DNA of 64,000 nt. Source: Sodiomyces alkalinus F11. Its lineage: Eukaryota; Ascomycota; Sordariomycetes; Glomerellales; Plectosphaerellaceae. The translations under genes were made by a program, and so were the position numbers. This document shows, piece after piece, positions 48,801-59,381 of the stretch; the stretch's first letter is position 1, and each line of letters begins with the position of its first letter. Below the pieces are notes generated by a model. That model was not told the DNA's origin. It was given only the letters and a program-made list of their open reading frames with translations, and did not search any database. The stretch spans positions 1,695,394 through 1,759,393 of the forward strand of contig NW_021167080.1 in NCBI RefSeq assembly GCF_003711515.1, given 5' to 3'.

Positions 48801-49301
48801 ATAGCCTTCTGAGCCGAGCACTCGCCCGCGGCCGCTCCGGCGATAGTTAGGCACCTTGGAGCGATCATTGCTGTGGTACCTCGAATTCATGGGGTCACCG
48901 CGCTTGTCAATGACAAAGAGGGCCTCGGCATCTCTGGGACCAGGTACCTGAGGAGGCTCGGTTTTCGCCTCCCGTCTGACCAACGCTCTGCTACCTAGGT
49001 CTGACAACGCCGAACTATCTAGGAGTTGCCGATGATTTGAGCGGTGCCTCGATGGGCGCTCATCGGCATGTCGAGGATGGTCCTTTCGGTGACGGCGGCC
49101 TCGTTCTCGGTCTTTCTCGCGGTCGACGTGGCGATGAGAGCGATGCGCATCTTTATCACGTTCTTTTCGCCGTTCATCGCTGCGCTTGCCCTCTTCGACG
49201 CCAGGAGAAGCCGACTCGGACGGGGAATCGGGACCTGGCGCCTTGGCCTTGAACGAGGAAAACTTTGGTATCGTCAAGCTCTTGCTGTCTGTCCCTGACA
49301 T
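45805..49301 (-). CDS. NRDE-2 family nuclear RNA-processing protein
   Basis: Member of the NRDE-2 family (fission yeast Nrl1, human NRDE2), nuclear proteins that associate with Mtr4-type helicases and spliceosomes and, in nematodes, are needed for nuclear RNAi. Three exons, 49301-46923, 46861-46413 and 46339-45805, encode 1120 residues. The N-terminus (about 30-110) is rich in Arg/Lys/Asp/His, RS-like. A conserved block follows (DPMNSRYHSNDRSKVPNYRR, then LGSEGYLRTHWDGTREEFAI). From about residue 270 the protein is a long helical TPR/HAT-like array, opening with the family signature DPIKQRSIDLGRRVKEHPED. The second intron ends at CCGCAG (46340) after a CTACTAAGC branch site; an earlier AG would put the last exon out of frame. 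The last exon restores LREHLARCIDFFPRNTIFL, as expected from the family. Confidence 0.93.
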
Positions 49302-51250
49302 GATAGCCGTAAGATCTGCGTCACGAGGATTAACGACGGGGATGGACTACGGTGCCGACTGCATCTTCCCCCTTCGCGAGCGTAGCCTGCCCCCAACGAA
49401 TTTCCCCAGACGCAACGATTCTAACACTTCGCAGTACGAGGTACGAATACTTCGTAGCTGCAGCTAGGTTTGAGGTTGGATGCTTCTGGCGAGTAGATGG
49501 ACCCGGTGTCGTCGAGGTCGAGACGAATGACGTTGAATTTGGAGACGAACAAAGTTGGGCGTGGGGGTTGCTTCTGCATTACGATGTACCTAAGTACTTC
49601 GTACTACCTTTGCAAGATCAGCAGGCACCCCTGTCTTAGTACGGTACGAGGCAGTGACAAGATAATTGCATCCGTACTTCGTTCTCTGTTCAGTACCAAT
49701 TCGTACCTCCCTTACCTTACCAGTTACCGTATCAACCCATAACTTTCGACCTTAGAACTTTACCCGGTCTAGTAACGCTTAGTTCCACTATAAAACCTTA
49801 ACCGTTATATCAGCAAATCACCTAAGGTCGAAATTCTCCTTAATAGGGGTACTTAACTACCTTGTCAAAGGTCGGGGCATATATTGGCTGAATTTAAAAT
49901 AGATATAGGGGAATAGGGTGCCAAGTCACTAATTCCAAGGTCGAAAGTTATGGGTTAGTACGGAGTAGCTAATAACTAGGGCGATCATGCTGTGATTTGG
50001 CGTGGTCCGCCTCCGGTTCAAGACGTTTTATGGGTGGGTGGTTTGCGCACACATACCATACCATAACAAGATGGCGGTGGTTAAGGAAACACCACAGCAG
50101 TTTGTGTCACAGTTCTTGCATCTTTGTCCCGCTGTAATTCATTGCTTGTTTGATGTGCTCGCATTCGTTTTCTTGTCCCCGTCTCTCATATGACGTATCC
50201 CCTCCAACAGGACGTCGAGACAGAAATGGGGATTGTATAGGCACCTGACTACCTTAGGTTGTTGAGTGGAGTTTCACGAGTCGGGAGTCGGGCCTGGTCT
50301 TCCACGTGAGTTGTTCGTACATGTAAAATCCGAGACACCACCAAGGAGAGGTCGTGATAGCGCGCTGGGATAGGACGCGGCCCCCCAGAGTTGTGTACTT
50401 CGAGGACTGTGCCAAGTGAATCCCTAGTGGAGCGTTCGCGCCATGCGGGGCCAGACGAAGGGAAAGAGAGACCCTCCCAGCTTCCCCTGGCCCCTAAGTA
50501 CGTACCTTGATCGTAACGCCGAGGTCATCGCGTCCAGTTCCAAGAGCTTCCCTTTTTCTCGCTCTACCTTACTTCGTACACCTCTACATTACCTTTGGGA
50601 GACGCAAAGTACTTCGTACGAAGTCCTTCCTCCCCTCGTTTTCTTCGCCCCTCTTCTCTCCCTCTCTCCCTCTCTCCCTTCCCCCTCTACCTTACCCTCC
50701 TCTCTTTTCTCGAAGTACCTATTCTTCTTCATCCGTCCCCTTCATCCCTCCTTCATCTGGCCGGACGGGTTAGAAAGGAGGACGCGGCCACACGTCAGTA
50801 ACTCCGACACTTCTTCTCATCCCACATTCGCATGTTCCATCGGCCATCAACTGACACCCTTCGCTTTGCAGTTTAGTCCGTTGCCTATACCGCCGATAAT
50901 TCGATGATCTTTCCTCAAGACCGACGTCACTCGTGATATGTTCTGACATTCCTTGGTCCTTCCTTTGCCCGATCCGAGCCATATGCAACACACTCGCTCT
51001 GTCTCCCGCGAACGGTTCTAAGCTGCGATTTACATCCGACCAGCCGTTGTTCTCCTGCTACACGTGCGACGTTGTTGCTTCCTTTGCATATTCTCAGCCC
51101 TTTCATTGTTCGCCGACAAAGCTGTCCCTTCAGCGTGTTTCGACTTGAAATACCAGCTTCGACCCAATCTCCGCCATACTCCGGCGACTTTCTACGCTTC
51201 TGAGGCATCTGGCCCCCTCGCCTAATGTGCATCTGTAACAACACGGCACC
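49302..51250. promoter_or_regulatory. Divergent intergenic region of nrde-2 and the CLC gene
   Basis: No gene is visible. It contains a MITE-like inverted-repeat element (49725-49967), a CACGTG at 50303-50308, CTTCGTAC and TACCTTAC motifs (49436, 49590-49720), and a CT-rich stretch (50640-50720) expected of the CLC leader. Confidence 0.55.
49725..49967. mobile_element. MITE-like non-autonomous element with terminal inverted repeats
   Basis: A perfect 20-nt inverted repeat, AACCCATAACTTTCGACCTT at 49734-49753 and its complement at 49937-49956, bounds AT-rich non-coding DNA. Imperfect matching extends outward (TACCGTATC on the left, TACGGAGTA on the right), giving 243 bp. The inner sequence has two more AAGGTCG copies (49826 and 49865) and no coding capacity. 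No clear target-site duplication can be read, so the superfamily is open. Confidence 0.6.
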
Positions 51251-54200
51251 ATGTCGCAATCCGGAAACCACAATTTGCTCTCTGCACCTGTTTCACCGAC
51301 TCACTTAAGGATCCCGTCACACCAGGATTCGCATAACTCGGTCGATGAGTTAGACGAAAGATCACCATTATTACGGCGCTCAAGATCTCGTGCTCGCATC
51401 CCGGGCTACGACACTAGCTCCGTGAGGCATACAACCCTGCCGAGAAACCATAGCTACCAAGGTATGTTCTGGTTTGACGTAGGGCCCTTCTCTCGGCCCG
51501 TTTATACTCGCTTTCTGTCGCTCGGTCCTCGCACACATCTTTGTTGTATGCGCAAGCATGTATGTTCCCACGCTGATCGGGGCTCGTCTCCTATGTTCTC
51601 ACAGGCAGCATTCGAAGTGTCAGGCATCACAGTCGAAATCCGTCATGGAGTTCCCGCCTTATTCACGCCCTGGCCGATCGTCCGGAACCCTTGGCCGAAT
51701 CCAAAGGCTCACTCGGCGACGAAAGAGTCTGGTACGATCAGTTTACATCTACGGACTGGGTGCACGACAATATCGCCCACGCCCTCCGTCTCAAGGAGCT
51801 GCGTAGCCGCAAGGACTTCCGTGGCCGCCTTTACGCCTTTTTCGACGCCGCCCAGGGCTGGGTTCTGAGTTTTGTCTGTGGTGTCATCATTGCCTTGATT
51901 GCCTATGGTGTCAACGTCTCGGAGAGCGTCATCTTCGACTTCAAAGACGGGTATTGCGGAAGAGCTTGGTATCTTAACGAGAAGGTAAGTGTGGTGGTCT
52001 TCGCGAAAGGGGGTGTCCTGCATACACGCCCGGCCTTGGGCATCGGAGTGGGGAGGCGCCAGTTGGCTGGGTATTATGGACCCCATACTTTGTGAGGTTT
52101 GACTGACATGTCGAATCTGTCGCCAGAAATGCTGCCCTCGCGGTCTTTGCGACGACTGGCGACCGTGGTCTGAGGTGCTTAACGGCAAGCCATTCGGTAA
52201 TGTGTGGACCGAGTATGCGGTTTACTATGTCCTGGTCCTTACTTTGGCTTCTCTTTCCTGTCTTATGACTCTCACTACGAAGACCGTGGTCCCGTCAGCC
52301 TATCGTATGACGACGTTTGACGAAAACCTTGCGGCGGAACGTGTGCCCTCGAATAATCCAGCCGATGAGAACCAGAACGACGGTAACTCCAGCCCCAGCC
52401 GGCCTGCCGAAGAGTCCATCATTCCCCCGATGATCTATTATTCGGCAGCAGGCAGCGGTGTGGCTGAAGTCCGTGTCATCCTAAGCGGATTCATCTTGCA
52501 CGGCTTCCTCGGTCTGAAAACCCTGATCGTCAAATCCGTCGCTCTCATTTTCAGCGTCGCGTCCGGGCTCAGTCTGGGAAAGGAAGGCCCCTTTGTGCAC
52601 ATCGCCACTTGTGTCGGCAACATTGCCTGCCGGTTGTTTTCCAAGTACGACCAGAATGATGCCAAACGACGGGAAGTACTGTCGGCTACCGCCGCTGCAG
52701 GTGTTGCCGTGGCTTTCGGCGCTCCGCTGGGCGGCGTTCTCTTCGGGCTCGAGGAGGTGTCCTATTTCTTCCCAGCGAAGACGCTCTTCCGAACATTCTT
52801 TTGCTGCATCGTGGCTGCCCTCACACTCAAATTCCTGAACCCGTACGGCACCCACAAGGTGGTCATGTTTCAAGTCCGATACGTCGTCGACTGGGCCTAT
52901 TTTGAGCTGGCCTCCTTCATGGTTGTTGGCGTCTTGGGCGGCGCTGCAGGCGCGCTGTTCATCAAGGCATCCAAGCACTGGGCTCAATCCTTCAGGCGTA
53001 TCAAGGTCATCAAGGCGTATCCCATGTTGGAAGTCCTACTAGTTGCCGCTGTTACCGGACTCTTGAGTTATTGGAACCACTTCACCAAGCTCTCGGTGGC
53101 AAAACTCCTTTTGAAGCTGGCTTCTCCGTGCGACGACGACGAGGATTCCAACGACTTTGGGCTCTGCCCCACTGAAATTGATCAAATCCCCCCAATCTTG
53201 GCAAGCCTCCTGGTAGCTTTCCTCATCAAGGGCTTGCTGACCACCGTCACGTTCGGTATTGTGCGTATAACCTTGAGCCGTTTCCTTGAAGGAAAGACAG
53301 GACGATGCTAATTCCCTTTTTGGCAGAAAGTACCCGCTGGCATCTATGTCCCGTCCATGGTCGTGGGTGGTCTCATGGGCCGTCTCGTCGGTCACATTGT
53401 TCAGTGGTTCGTGATGCGTTTCCCGCACTTCGGACTTTGGAGCCGCTGCGCCGCCTTCGCGCCTGGGACATGCATCCAACCTGGCGTATACGGGCTGATT
53501 GCGGCTGGGTCAACCATGTGCGGAGTTACGAGGCTATCAGTAACCTTGGCTGTCATCCTCTTTGAGCTCACAGGCAGCCTCGACTATGTTCTCCCGTTCT
53601 CTCTCGCCATTCTGGTGGCGAAATGGACGGCGGATGCCATCGAGCCAGACAGTATTTATGTAAGATGCGAGAAGCTAATTTCGGCGAAGGGCCAGAGCTG
53701 ACCTTCTCGGACTAATAGGATCTCCTCACCAACATGAACTCGTATCCTTTCTTGGATAACAAACACAAGCCGATTTTCGTCTCGGATTTGGCTGCCATTG
53801 TTCCCCGTGTGCGGCGGGAACGGGTAATTGACATTGCCGACTCGCCTCTAGTACCGGCCTCGAGCCTCCGTTCCAAACTAGAGCTCCTGCACAGGGCCGG
53901 TGAGCTCGACGGTGGCCTGCCCATTCTCCGCGACGAAGTGTTGGTGGGGCTCATTCCAGCCCCGGACTTGGAGTACGCGTTAGACAATCTCGACGACGAG
54001 GCGAACAGCGTATGCTTGATGACGCACGTGCCGTCAATTGAGGATTCGGACGACGAGGACGAGGTGGATCCCACCGATTTCACGACGTATATTGATCCGG
54101 TAAGGCACTGCGCCCCAATACGACGGCCTGCTAAACTCCATGTGCCCGACTCCATAAAACTGACCACGTTCTGTACAGGCGCCCATGGCACTTGACATCC

Positions 54201-54343
54201 GGTCTTCTATGGATCTAGTATACGAGTGCTTTTCCAAACTCGGCCTTCGATATATTTGTGTCCTGAAAGACGGGCGGTATGCCGGCATGGTCCATAAGAA
54301 AACCTTCGTGAAATATGTAAGGGAGCTGAAGCATGAGAAGTAA
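51251..54343 (+). CDS. CLC chloride channel/antiporter with CBS domains (Gef1-like)
   Basis: Voltage-gated chloride transporter family, in fungi usually in Golgi, vesicular or vacuolar membranes. Six exons, 51251-51461, 51605-51984, 52127-53260, 53327-53659, 53719-54099 and 54179-54343, encode 867 residues. Selectivity-filter motifs are present: GSGVAEVRVILSGF, GKEGPFVHIA with the gating Glu, and AGIYVPSMVVGG; GGVLFGLEEVSYFFP keeps the Glu pair that carries the proton site in CLC exchangers, so 2Cl-/H+ exchange is more likely than a pure channel. The central Tyr region is CIQPGVYGLIAAGSTMCGVT. The N-terminus (1-75) is Ser/Arg-rich and cytosolic, with a dileucine-like SPLLRRSRS. Two CBS domains follow the last helix, about 600-700 and 800-860 (second: LVYECFSKLGLRYICVLKDG), with an acidic loop (EDSDDEDEVDPTDF) between. 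GVAE replaces the usual GIPE. Confidence 0.95.
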
Positions 54344-55674
54344 GGGAGCGGGTACTGACCCTATGCATATACCCGAGCGGAGGAGTTGCGGTTGGGCCCG
54401 ACCGGTAATGAGTTGAACACATAGAGGGGAATGTGGCGGGGTTTGTTACTTTGTCCTACGTTACGAGGAGATCGTGATCGAAGCACTTGTTGGAGACAAG
54501 CATGGCCTTCTGTTTCTTGTTCTTTCATCGGCGACATTGGTTTTGCATTCAGCATTTCGCATTTTGCATCTGCACTAGCAACGGTTCGGTGTTCACCTAT
54601 TCGTTTGGTTCTTGATCACTTCTCACACCAACCTAGAGGCATCAAGGAGGGAAATTAGATATGTTCCGCCAACATTCTGTCTGCGTTGTTGAAGCCCGAC
54701 GCTTTTTTAGCCATCAATTAGTACATGCTGCCTCCCGCGGAAGACAACGTGCTCGTCATCTCCGAAGAAACCGATACCGTCCACCGTGGGCGCGTTGTCT
54801 CCATTGCCCAAATACCAAGTCCAAAAAGCATATAGACTATCCCGTCAATCATCCCAACCCCAATAATCGTATTCGGGAGGGTCATTCAGGTCGTATAGAG
54901 CATGTCCCTGATATTGTCTTGGGAGAGTGTGGGATGTCACATTCCGTCGCGTCGCGTCAAGTGTTGGTCAGCGAATAGTTGAGACTCTTCAGGCCCGGAG
55001 CGGGGCGGAGCGGGACAAGACTGTGGGGAAGTGGGGAACATCCATCGGAACAAAGCCAGTACACGTGTACGAGTGCAGCACCAAGTACCTACTTCGTACC
55101 TAAGGTACCTAAGGTAGTGACATCGTATGGGAATAGAAGCTGTGCGAAGTAGGTACTTACTCCCTAAGGTAGGTACTTCGTACACTGATTGCTTGTCAGG
55201 TATTTCCTCGCGCAGGTCGTACAAGAACAGCCGGTTCGCATGTGCTTCTCTCTTTCAGAAACACCCCAGCGGGGCGGGTCATGGAGGAGCGTTGAGATGG
55301 TATTTGAGGGGAACAGCTCATAGGGGGAAGCTCCCCACCACGCCGGTCTCGGAGTCTTCCCCGTCCACTTATCATTACATGAAGTGACAAAGTGTTACAC
55401 GTATCAACACGATACTAACACGGAACGGGGAGGTGCAGTACCGGGGTAGGTGCGACGCACAAAAATACACTGAAGGAGAATCACGGCCTAGTGTCAGGTA
55501 TTCGTAGAGTCAGGTGCAATAAGCCGCTGCCACCCGATATAAAGCTCCGATCATCTCTCATCCAATTGTCATTCCTCGGGGCCATTGACTCGTCTCCTTT
55601 ACATCCCCCCCCCCCCCCCCCTGGACGCAATCGCAGGGCAAAGGCGGCGTGTCGTAAGATACAACCAACACAAC
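54344..55674. other. Intergenic region between the CLC and GABA transaminase genes
   Basis: No gene seen. TACCTAAGGTACCTAAGGTA-type motifs cluster at 55085-55182. A TATA-like GATATAAAG sits at 55536-55544, 131 nt before the transaminase start, and a run of 17 C at 55605-55621. Confidence 0.5.
55605..55621 (+). repeat. C17 homopolymer in the GABA-T leader
   Basis: Seventeen consecutive C residues about 55 nt upstream of the ATG at 55675. Length errors in sequencing are likely at this site. Confidence 0.9.
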
Positions 55675-57316
55675 ATGGCGGCCCTTCGTGTCTCTCGAAT
55701 TTCGCTTCTGCGCCCGATACCTTCGGGGGCGAGGGCACTTGGTCCCAAGGCGAGGCCTTTCTCTGTTTCGGCGGTCAGGACCGCCGCCTCCAGCCTGTTC
55801 CCGGACGAGCCCGCCCGTCCGACCGTCAAGACAGACATCCCAGGCCCTGTGTCAAAGAAATACATCGACGACTTGCATGAGGTCTTCGACACACGAAGTC
55901 TTAACATGCTCGCTGACTACAACAAGAGCATTGGCAACTACATTGCCGACCCGGATGGCAATGTCCTCCTCGACGTGTAAGAAAGCCTATGATCGCGTCT
56001 TCACATCCTCCCAACGCCCGTCCCTCGCGAATTCACACCCAACCCAACATCAGCTTCCCATCATGGTGTGCCCACGTACCAATAAGCTGACTTGAGTGTC
56101 TCACAGCTATGCCCAAATTGCTTCCATCCCCTTGGGGTACAACAACCCAGGCCTCATCGCTGCTTCGAAAACTCCGGAGATGGTCAGTGCCATTGTCAAT
56201 CGCCCGGCTCTGGGCAATTTCCCTCCCTACGACTGGGCCGACACCCTACGCTCTGGCATTCTCAAGGCGGCTCCGCCGGGTCTCAACCAGGTCTTCACCG
56301 CCATGGCCGGTTCTGATGCCAACGAGACGGCCTACAAGGCAGCATTCATGTACCGCCGACAGCGTGAGCGTGGAGGGCCCCAAGCTGCCTTCACCGAGGA
56401 GGAGCTCAACACTTCCATGAACAATACCATGCCCGGGTCTGCCAATAACCTTTCCATCCTCTCCTTCAAGACGGGTTTCCACGGCCGGCTTTTCGGCTCC
56501 CTCTCCACCACCCGTTCCAAACCCATCCACAAAATTGACATCCCCGCCTTCGACTGGCCCCAAGCCACCTTCCCTCAGCTCAAATACCCCCTGGAAGACC
56601 ACGTCGCCGAGAACGAAGCCGCCGAACGCGCCTCCCTCGAGGAGGTTGAACATCTTATTCAGACGCACCACGCAAAACCCGCGGCCGTTGTAGTTGAGCC
56701 CATCCAATCCGAAGGAGGCGACAACCACGCCTCGCCCGCCTTCTTCCGAGGCCTCCGCGAGATCACCGCCCGGCACGGCGTCCTCCTCATCGTCGACGAA
56801 GTCCAGACCGGCGTGGGCGCAACGGGCCGCTTCTGGGCCCACGAGCACTGGGACCTCCCCTCCCCGCCCGACATGGTCACCTTCTCCAAGAAGGCCCAGG
56901 CCGCGGGCTACTACTACGCCGACCCGGCCCTCCGCCCCAACCTGCCCTACCGCCAGTTCAACACGTGGATGGGCGACCCCGTCCGCGCCCTCCTCTTCCG
57001 CGCCATCTTCGAACAGATCCAGCAGCGCGGCCTCGTCGCCCAGGCCGCCCGCGTCGGCGACTACCTCTACGCCGGCATGCAGCGCATTGCCGAGCGGTAC
57101 CCCGACCAGGTCGCCAACTTGCGCGGCAAGGACCGCGGCACCTTCATCGCTTTCGACAGCCCCAGGCGCGACGAGGTCCTGCACCGCGCCAAGTCCCTGG
57201 GCGTCAACGTGGGCGGTTCCGGCGCCACAGCTGTCCGCTTGCGACCTATGCTGGTGTTCGAGGAGCGCCATGCTGATATATTCCTGGAGGTCTTGGAGAA
57301 GATTGTGGCGTCTTGA
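55675..57316 (+). CDS. 4-aminobutyrate aminotransferase, mitochondrial-type (GatA/Uga1-like)
   Basis: PLP-dependent class III aminotransferase converting GABA and 2-oxoglutarate to succinate semialdehyde and glutamate in GABA catabolism. Two exons, 55675-55976 and 56107-57316, encode 503 residues, the family length. The first 40 residues are Arg/Ser/Ala-rich without acidic residues (MAALRVSRISLLRPIPSGAR), a convincing mitochondrial presequence, although some fungal orthologues are cytosolic. Visible motifs are GNVLLDVYAQIASIPLGYNNP, NETAYKAAFMYRRQR, FKTGFHGRLFGSLSTTRSKP, VEPIQSEGGDNHAS, LLIVDEVQTGVGATGRFWAH (PLP Asp in DEVQTG) and the PLP lysine in VTFSKKAQAAGYYY (about residue 362 or 363). 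The intron splits a Val codon (GT/C). The gene looks complete; its C-terminus RLRPMLVFEERHADIFLEVL is family-typical. Confidence 0.96.
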
Positions 57317-57502
57317 CGTCTTGGGGGGAAATTGTTCTTATTTACTCGGGATTTTCTTTTGTCTCATTTATGGTCCAGGATCGAAGCGTGACGTACGGTG
57401 ATAATGTTTTCAACACTAAGGTTATGATACGAGTTATCCGAACGAATTTGTTCGTCGAGAGTAATTCCACCTATTGTTTTGTTACATCTCGTCACTTGCT
57501 TT

Positions 57503-57822
57503 NNNNNNNNNNNNNNNNNNNNNNNNNNNNNNNNNNNNNNNNNNNNNNNNNNNNNNNNNNNNNNNNNNNNNNNNNNNNNNNNNNNNNNNNNNNNNNNNNN
57601 NNNNNNNNNNNNNNNNNNNNNNNNNNNNNNNNNNNNNNNNNNNNNNNNNNNNNNNNNNNNNNNNNNNNNNNNNNNNNNNNNNNNNNNNNNNNNNNNNNNN
57701 NNNNNNNNNNNNNNNNNNNNNNNNNNNNNNNNNNNNNNNNNNNNNNNNNNNNNNNNNNNNNNNNNNNNNNNNNNNNNNNNNNNNNNNNNNNNNNNNNNNN
57801 NNNNNNNNNNNNNNNNNNNNNN
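57503..57822. other. Assembly gap (320 N)
   Basis: Run of 320 Ns. Its non-round length suggests an estimated scaffold gap. Any open frame crossing it is unsupported. Confidence 0.99.
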
Positions 57823-58062
57823 TGCAGACAGACTCTGCATAATATAGAGTACGTACAGAAAAGAAGAATTGAAGTTGATATGGAAGTTGACATGCTGATA
57901 CCACCAAAACAATGCCGAGACGCTAGAGAATAATGTGGGTATCGTCACTGGGGGAAGTCCACGGCAAATGAAGATGGAAACTGCCGTCAGATAAACAAGA
58001 TAGACTCCGATGATCCGCATCGGCCAGAGCGAACTCGGAATGTCAAGTAAGGGTCTCGCCAT
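57823..58062 (-). CDS. Possible partial small membrane protein running into the gap
   Basis: On the minus strand, a frame opening with CACCATGG (start 58062) stays open for 80 codons until the Ns. It begins MARPLLDIPSSLWPMRIIGV and is strongly hydrophobic, with two possible membrane segments. I recognise no family, and no splice site or downstream half can be checked because of the gap. It may equally be chance in AT-rich DNA. Confidence 0.2.
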
Positions 58063-58368
58063 GGTGATGGGTTACCACCTGGCCACGGCGAGATAACCGC
58101 GCAACGAACAAATCGACGGTGAAAAGAGAGCGGCGCATCACCTGGCTAAACCCTCCCGGGTGAGATGACTGATAGATGGGATGGCCCTCTCTTTCGGAGA
58201 AGGAGAACGTGCCGTTGTAGATGGTGGGAATGGCGCCGTTCCTGGCCTCGACGGTACTGGTGGATCACTCGGATAATTTCGACTTTGATCAGGCCTGGAC
58301 CCAGGGGAAAGGCGGGCCGCGGGCTCAGAACTGCCTTCTACGTGTTCATGTTTCTGTCGAAGAAGCCA

Positions 58369-59381
58369 TTAGCATAAGATACTGAGCGTCGCCAGACGGC
58401 GAAGGAACAGACTTGCCGTTCTGGTCTTGTCGGCTAGAGGCGGCCGGCCCCTTTTTTTCGCAGCCTTCAAAGCTCCCACGGATTGTTGACCTGGCGTCCT
58501 AGCTGATTCCGATGTCTGATGCGTCTCTTCCGCCGTGGTGTGAGGCCCGGCCCCAGTATCCGGGGAGCTTCCCGGTGGTAACAGACGAGTGCCCGCGGCT
58601 GGTTGGGAATCTATCCGGGGAGCCAGAGGCGCCAGGTTTTGTGGCAGCAAGGGACGTAGTTGTCTGGTCTTATCCGCCCTCGGTGGTCTTCCTCTACGTC
58701 GACCGGTCGGTGCTGGCTGAATTGGACCAGGTGGAAGAGGCGGCGGGGCCGAGGGAACCGGTGTTCCCGTAACTGGAGGTCGCGGCCGAATATTCACGTG
58801 TCGCGTATTGGGTACAGATTGTTGGAAGAAGCAATCAGCTCTTGCAGGCGCCGAGACGGGTGTTAAGGTACCGGGATGGGAAGCAGCAACCGAGGGAGTC
58901 GAGGGCGATGGTTGGGAAAGGAGTTCCGTGACGGTTGACCGTTTTGTGGCGTGCTCATCGTGAAGATCCCCGAGAGATTTGCGCTTGAGGCTCGGTCGTT
59001 CCATTGTCGTCTCCAACATGTCGGAAGCAGCTTCGAGACATTGGTTTATGGTACGCCCTAATGAAAAGTCACGGGGGTCAGGTTCGGTTCGGTTTAACTT
59101 GGGACGGCAACGAAACAGGCACGGCATAGCATTAGGTGACGGAAGGACAAACCATGAGGCAAATGCATAGAAAACCACCAGTCCGGCTCGATATTCCTCG
59201 ACTTGACAAGGTTGACGAGCACATCCACATCCAACTTGCTTTGCTTGATCATCTCACAGAGAATGAATCGCTGCCGTTGCAGAAGCACACCATGTCAGCC
59301 AGAGCGGGCAAGACGAACGGATCGGGGTAAAGGGGTTCTTGGGCCGCCTACCTTTTCGTCGTCTGTGAATGGAGCCGCCAT
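58369..59381 (-). CDS. Small AT-hook protein with conserved N-terminal helical domain
   Basis: Function unknown; probably nuclear. Three exons, 59381-59352 (ten codons), 59270-59153 and 59057-58369, give 278 residues. Residues 1-65 (MAAPFTDDEKRFILCEMIKQ ... VKSRNIEPDWWFSMHLPHGR ... INQCLEAASDML) have the aromatic spacing of a small SANT/Myb-like helical domain often seen at the N-terminus of short Pezizomycotina proteins. After a basic stretch (SLKRKSLGD) the protein is Pro/Ser-rich, and two AT-hooks lie at about 169-179 (RRRGRPPRADK) and 250-260 (KKRGRPPLADK), both continued by TR. AT-hooks bind the minor groove of AT-rich DNA. Both introns have GT/AG ends and preserve phase. The SANT-like reading is tentative. 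Confidence 0.75.

Larger units (their letters stand above)
57317..58368. other. Intergenic region with a 320-N gap
   Basis: DNA on both sides of the gap is noticeably more AT-rich than the flanking genes. Apart from a possible partial open frame on the minus strand (next entries) nothing is recognised. Confidence 0.5.

Noticed and set aside
57313..57933. Open frames spanning the 320-N gap
   Set aside because: The open length is created by undefined bases.
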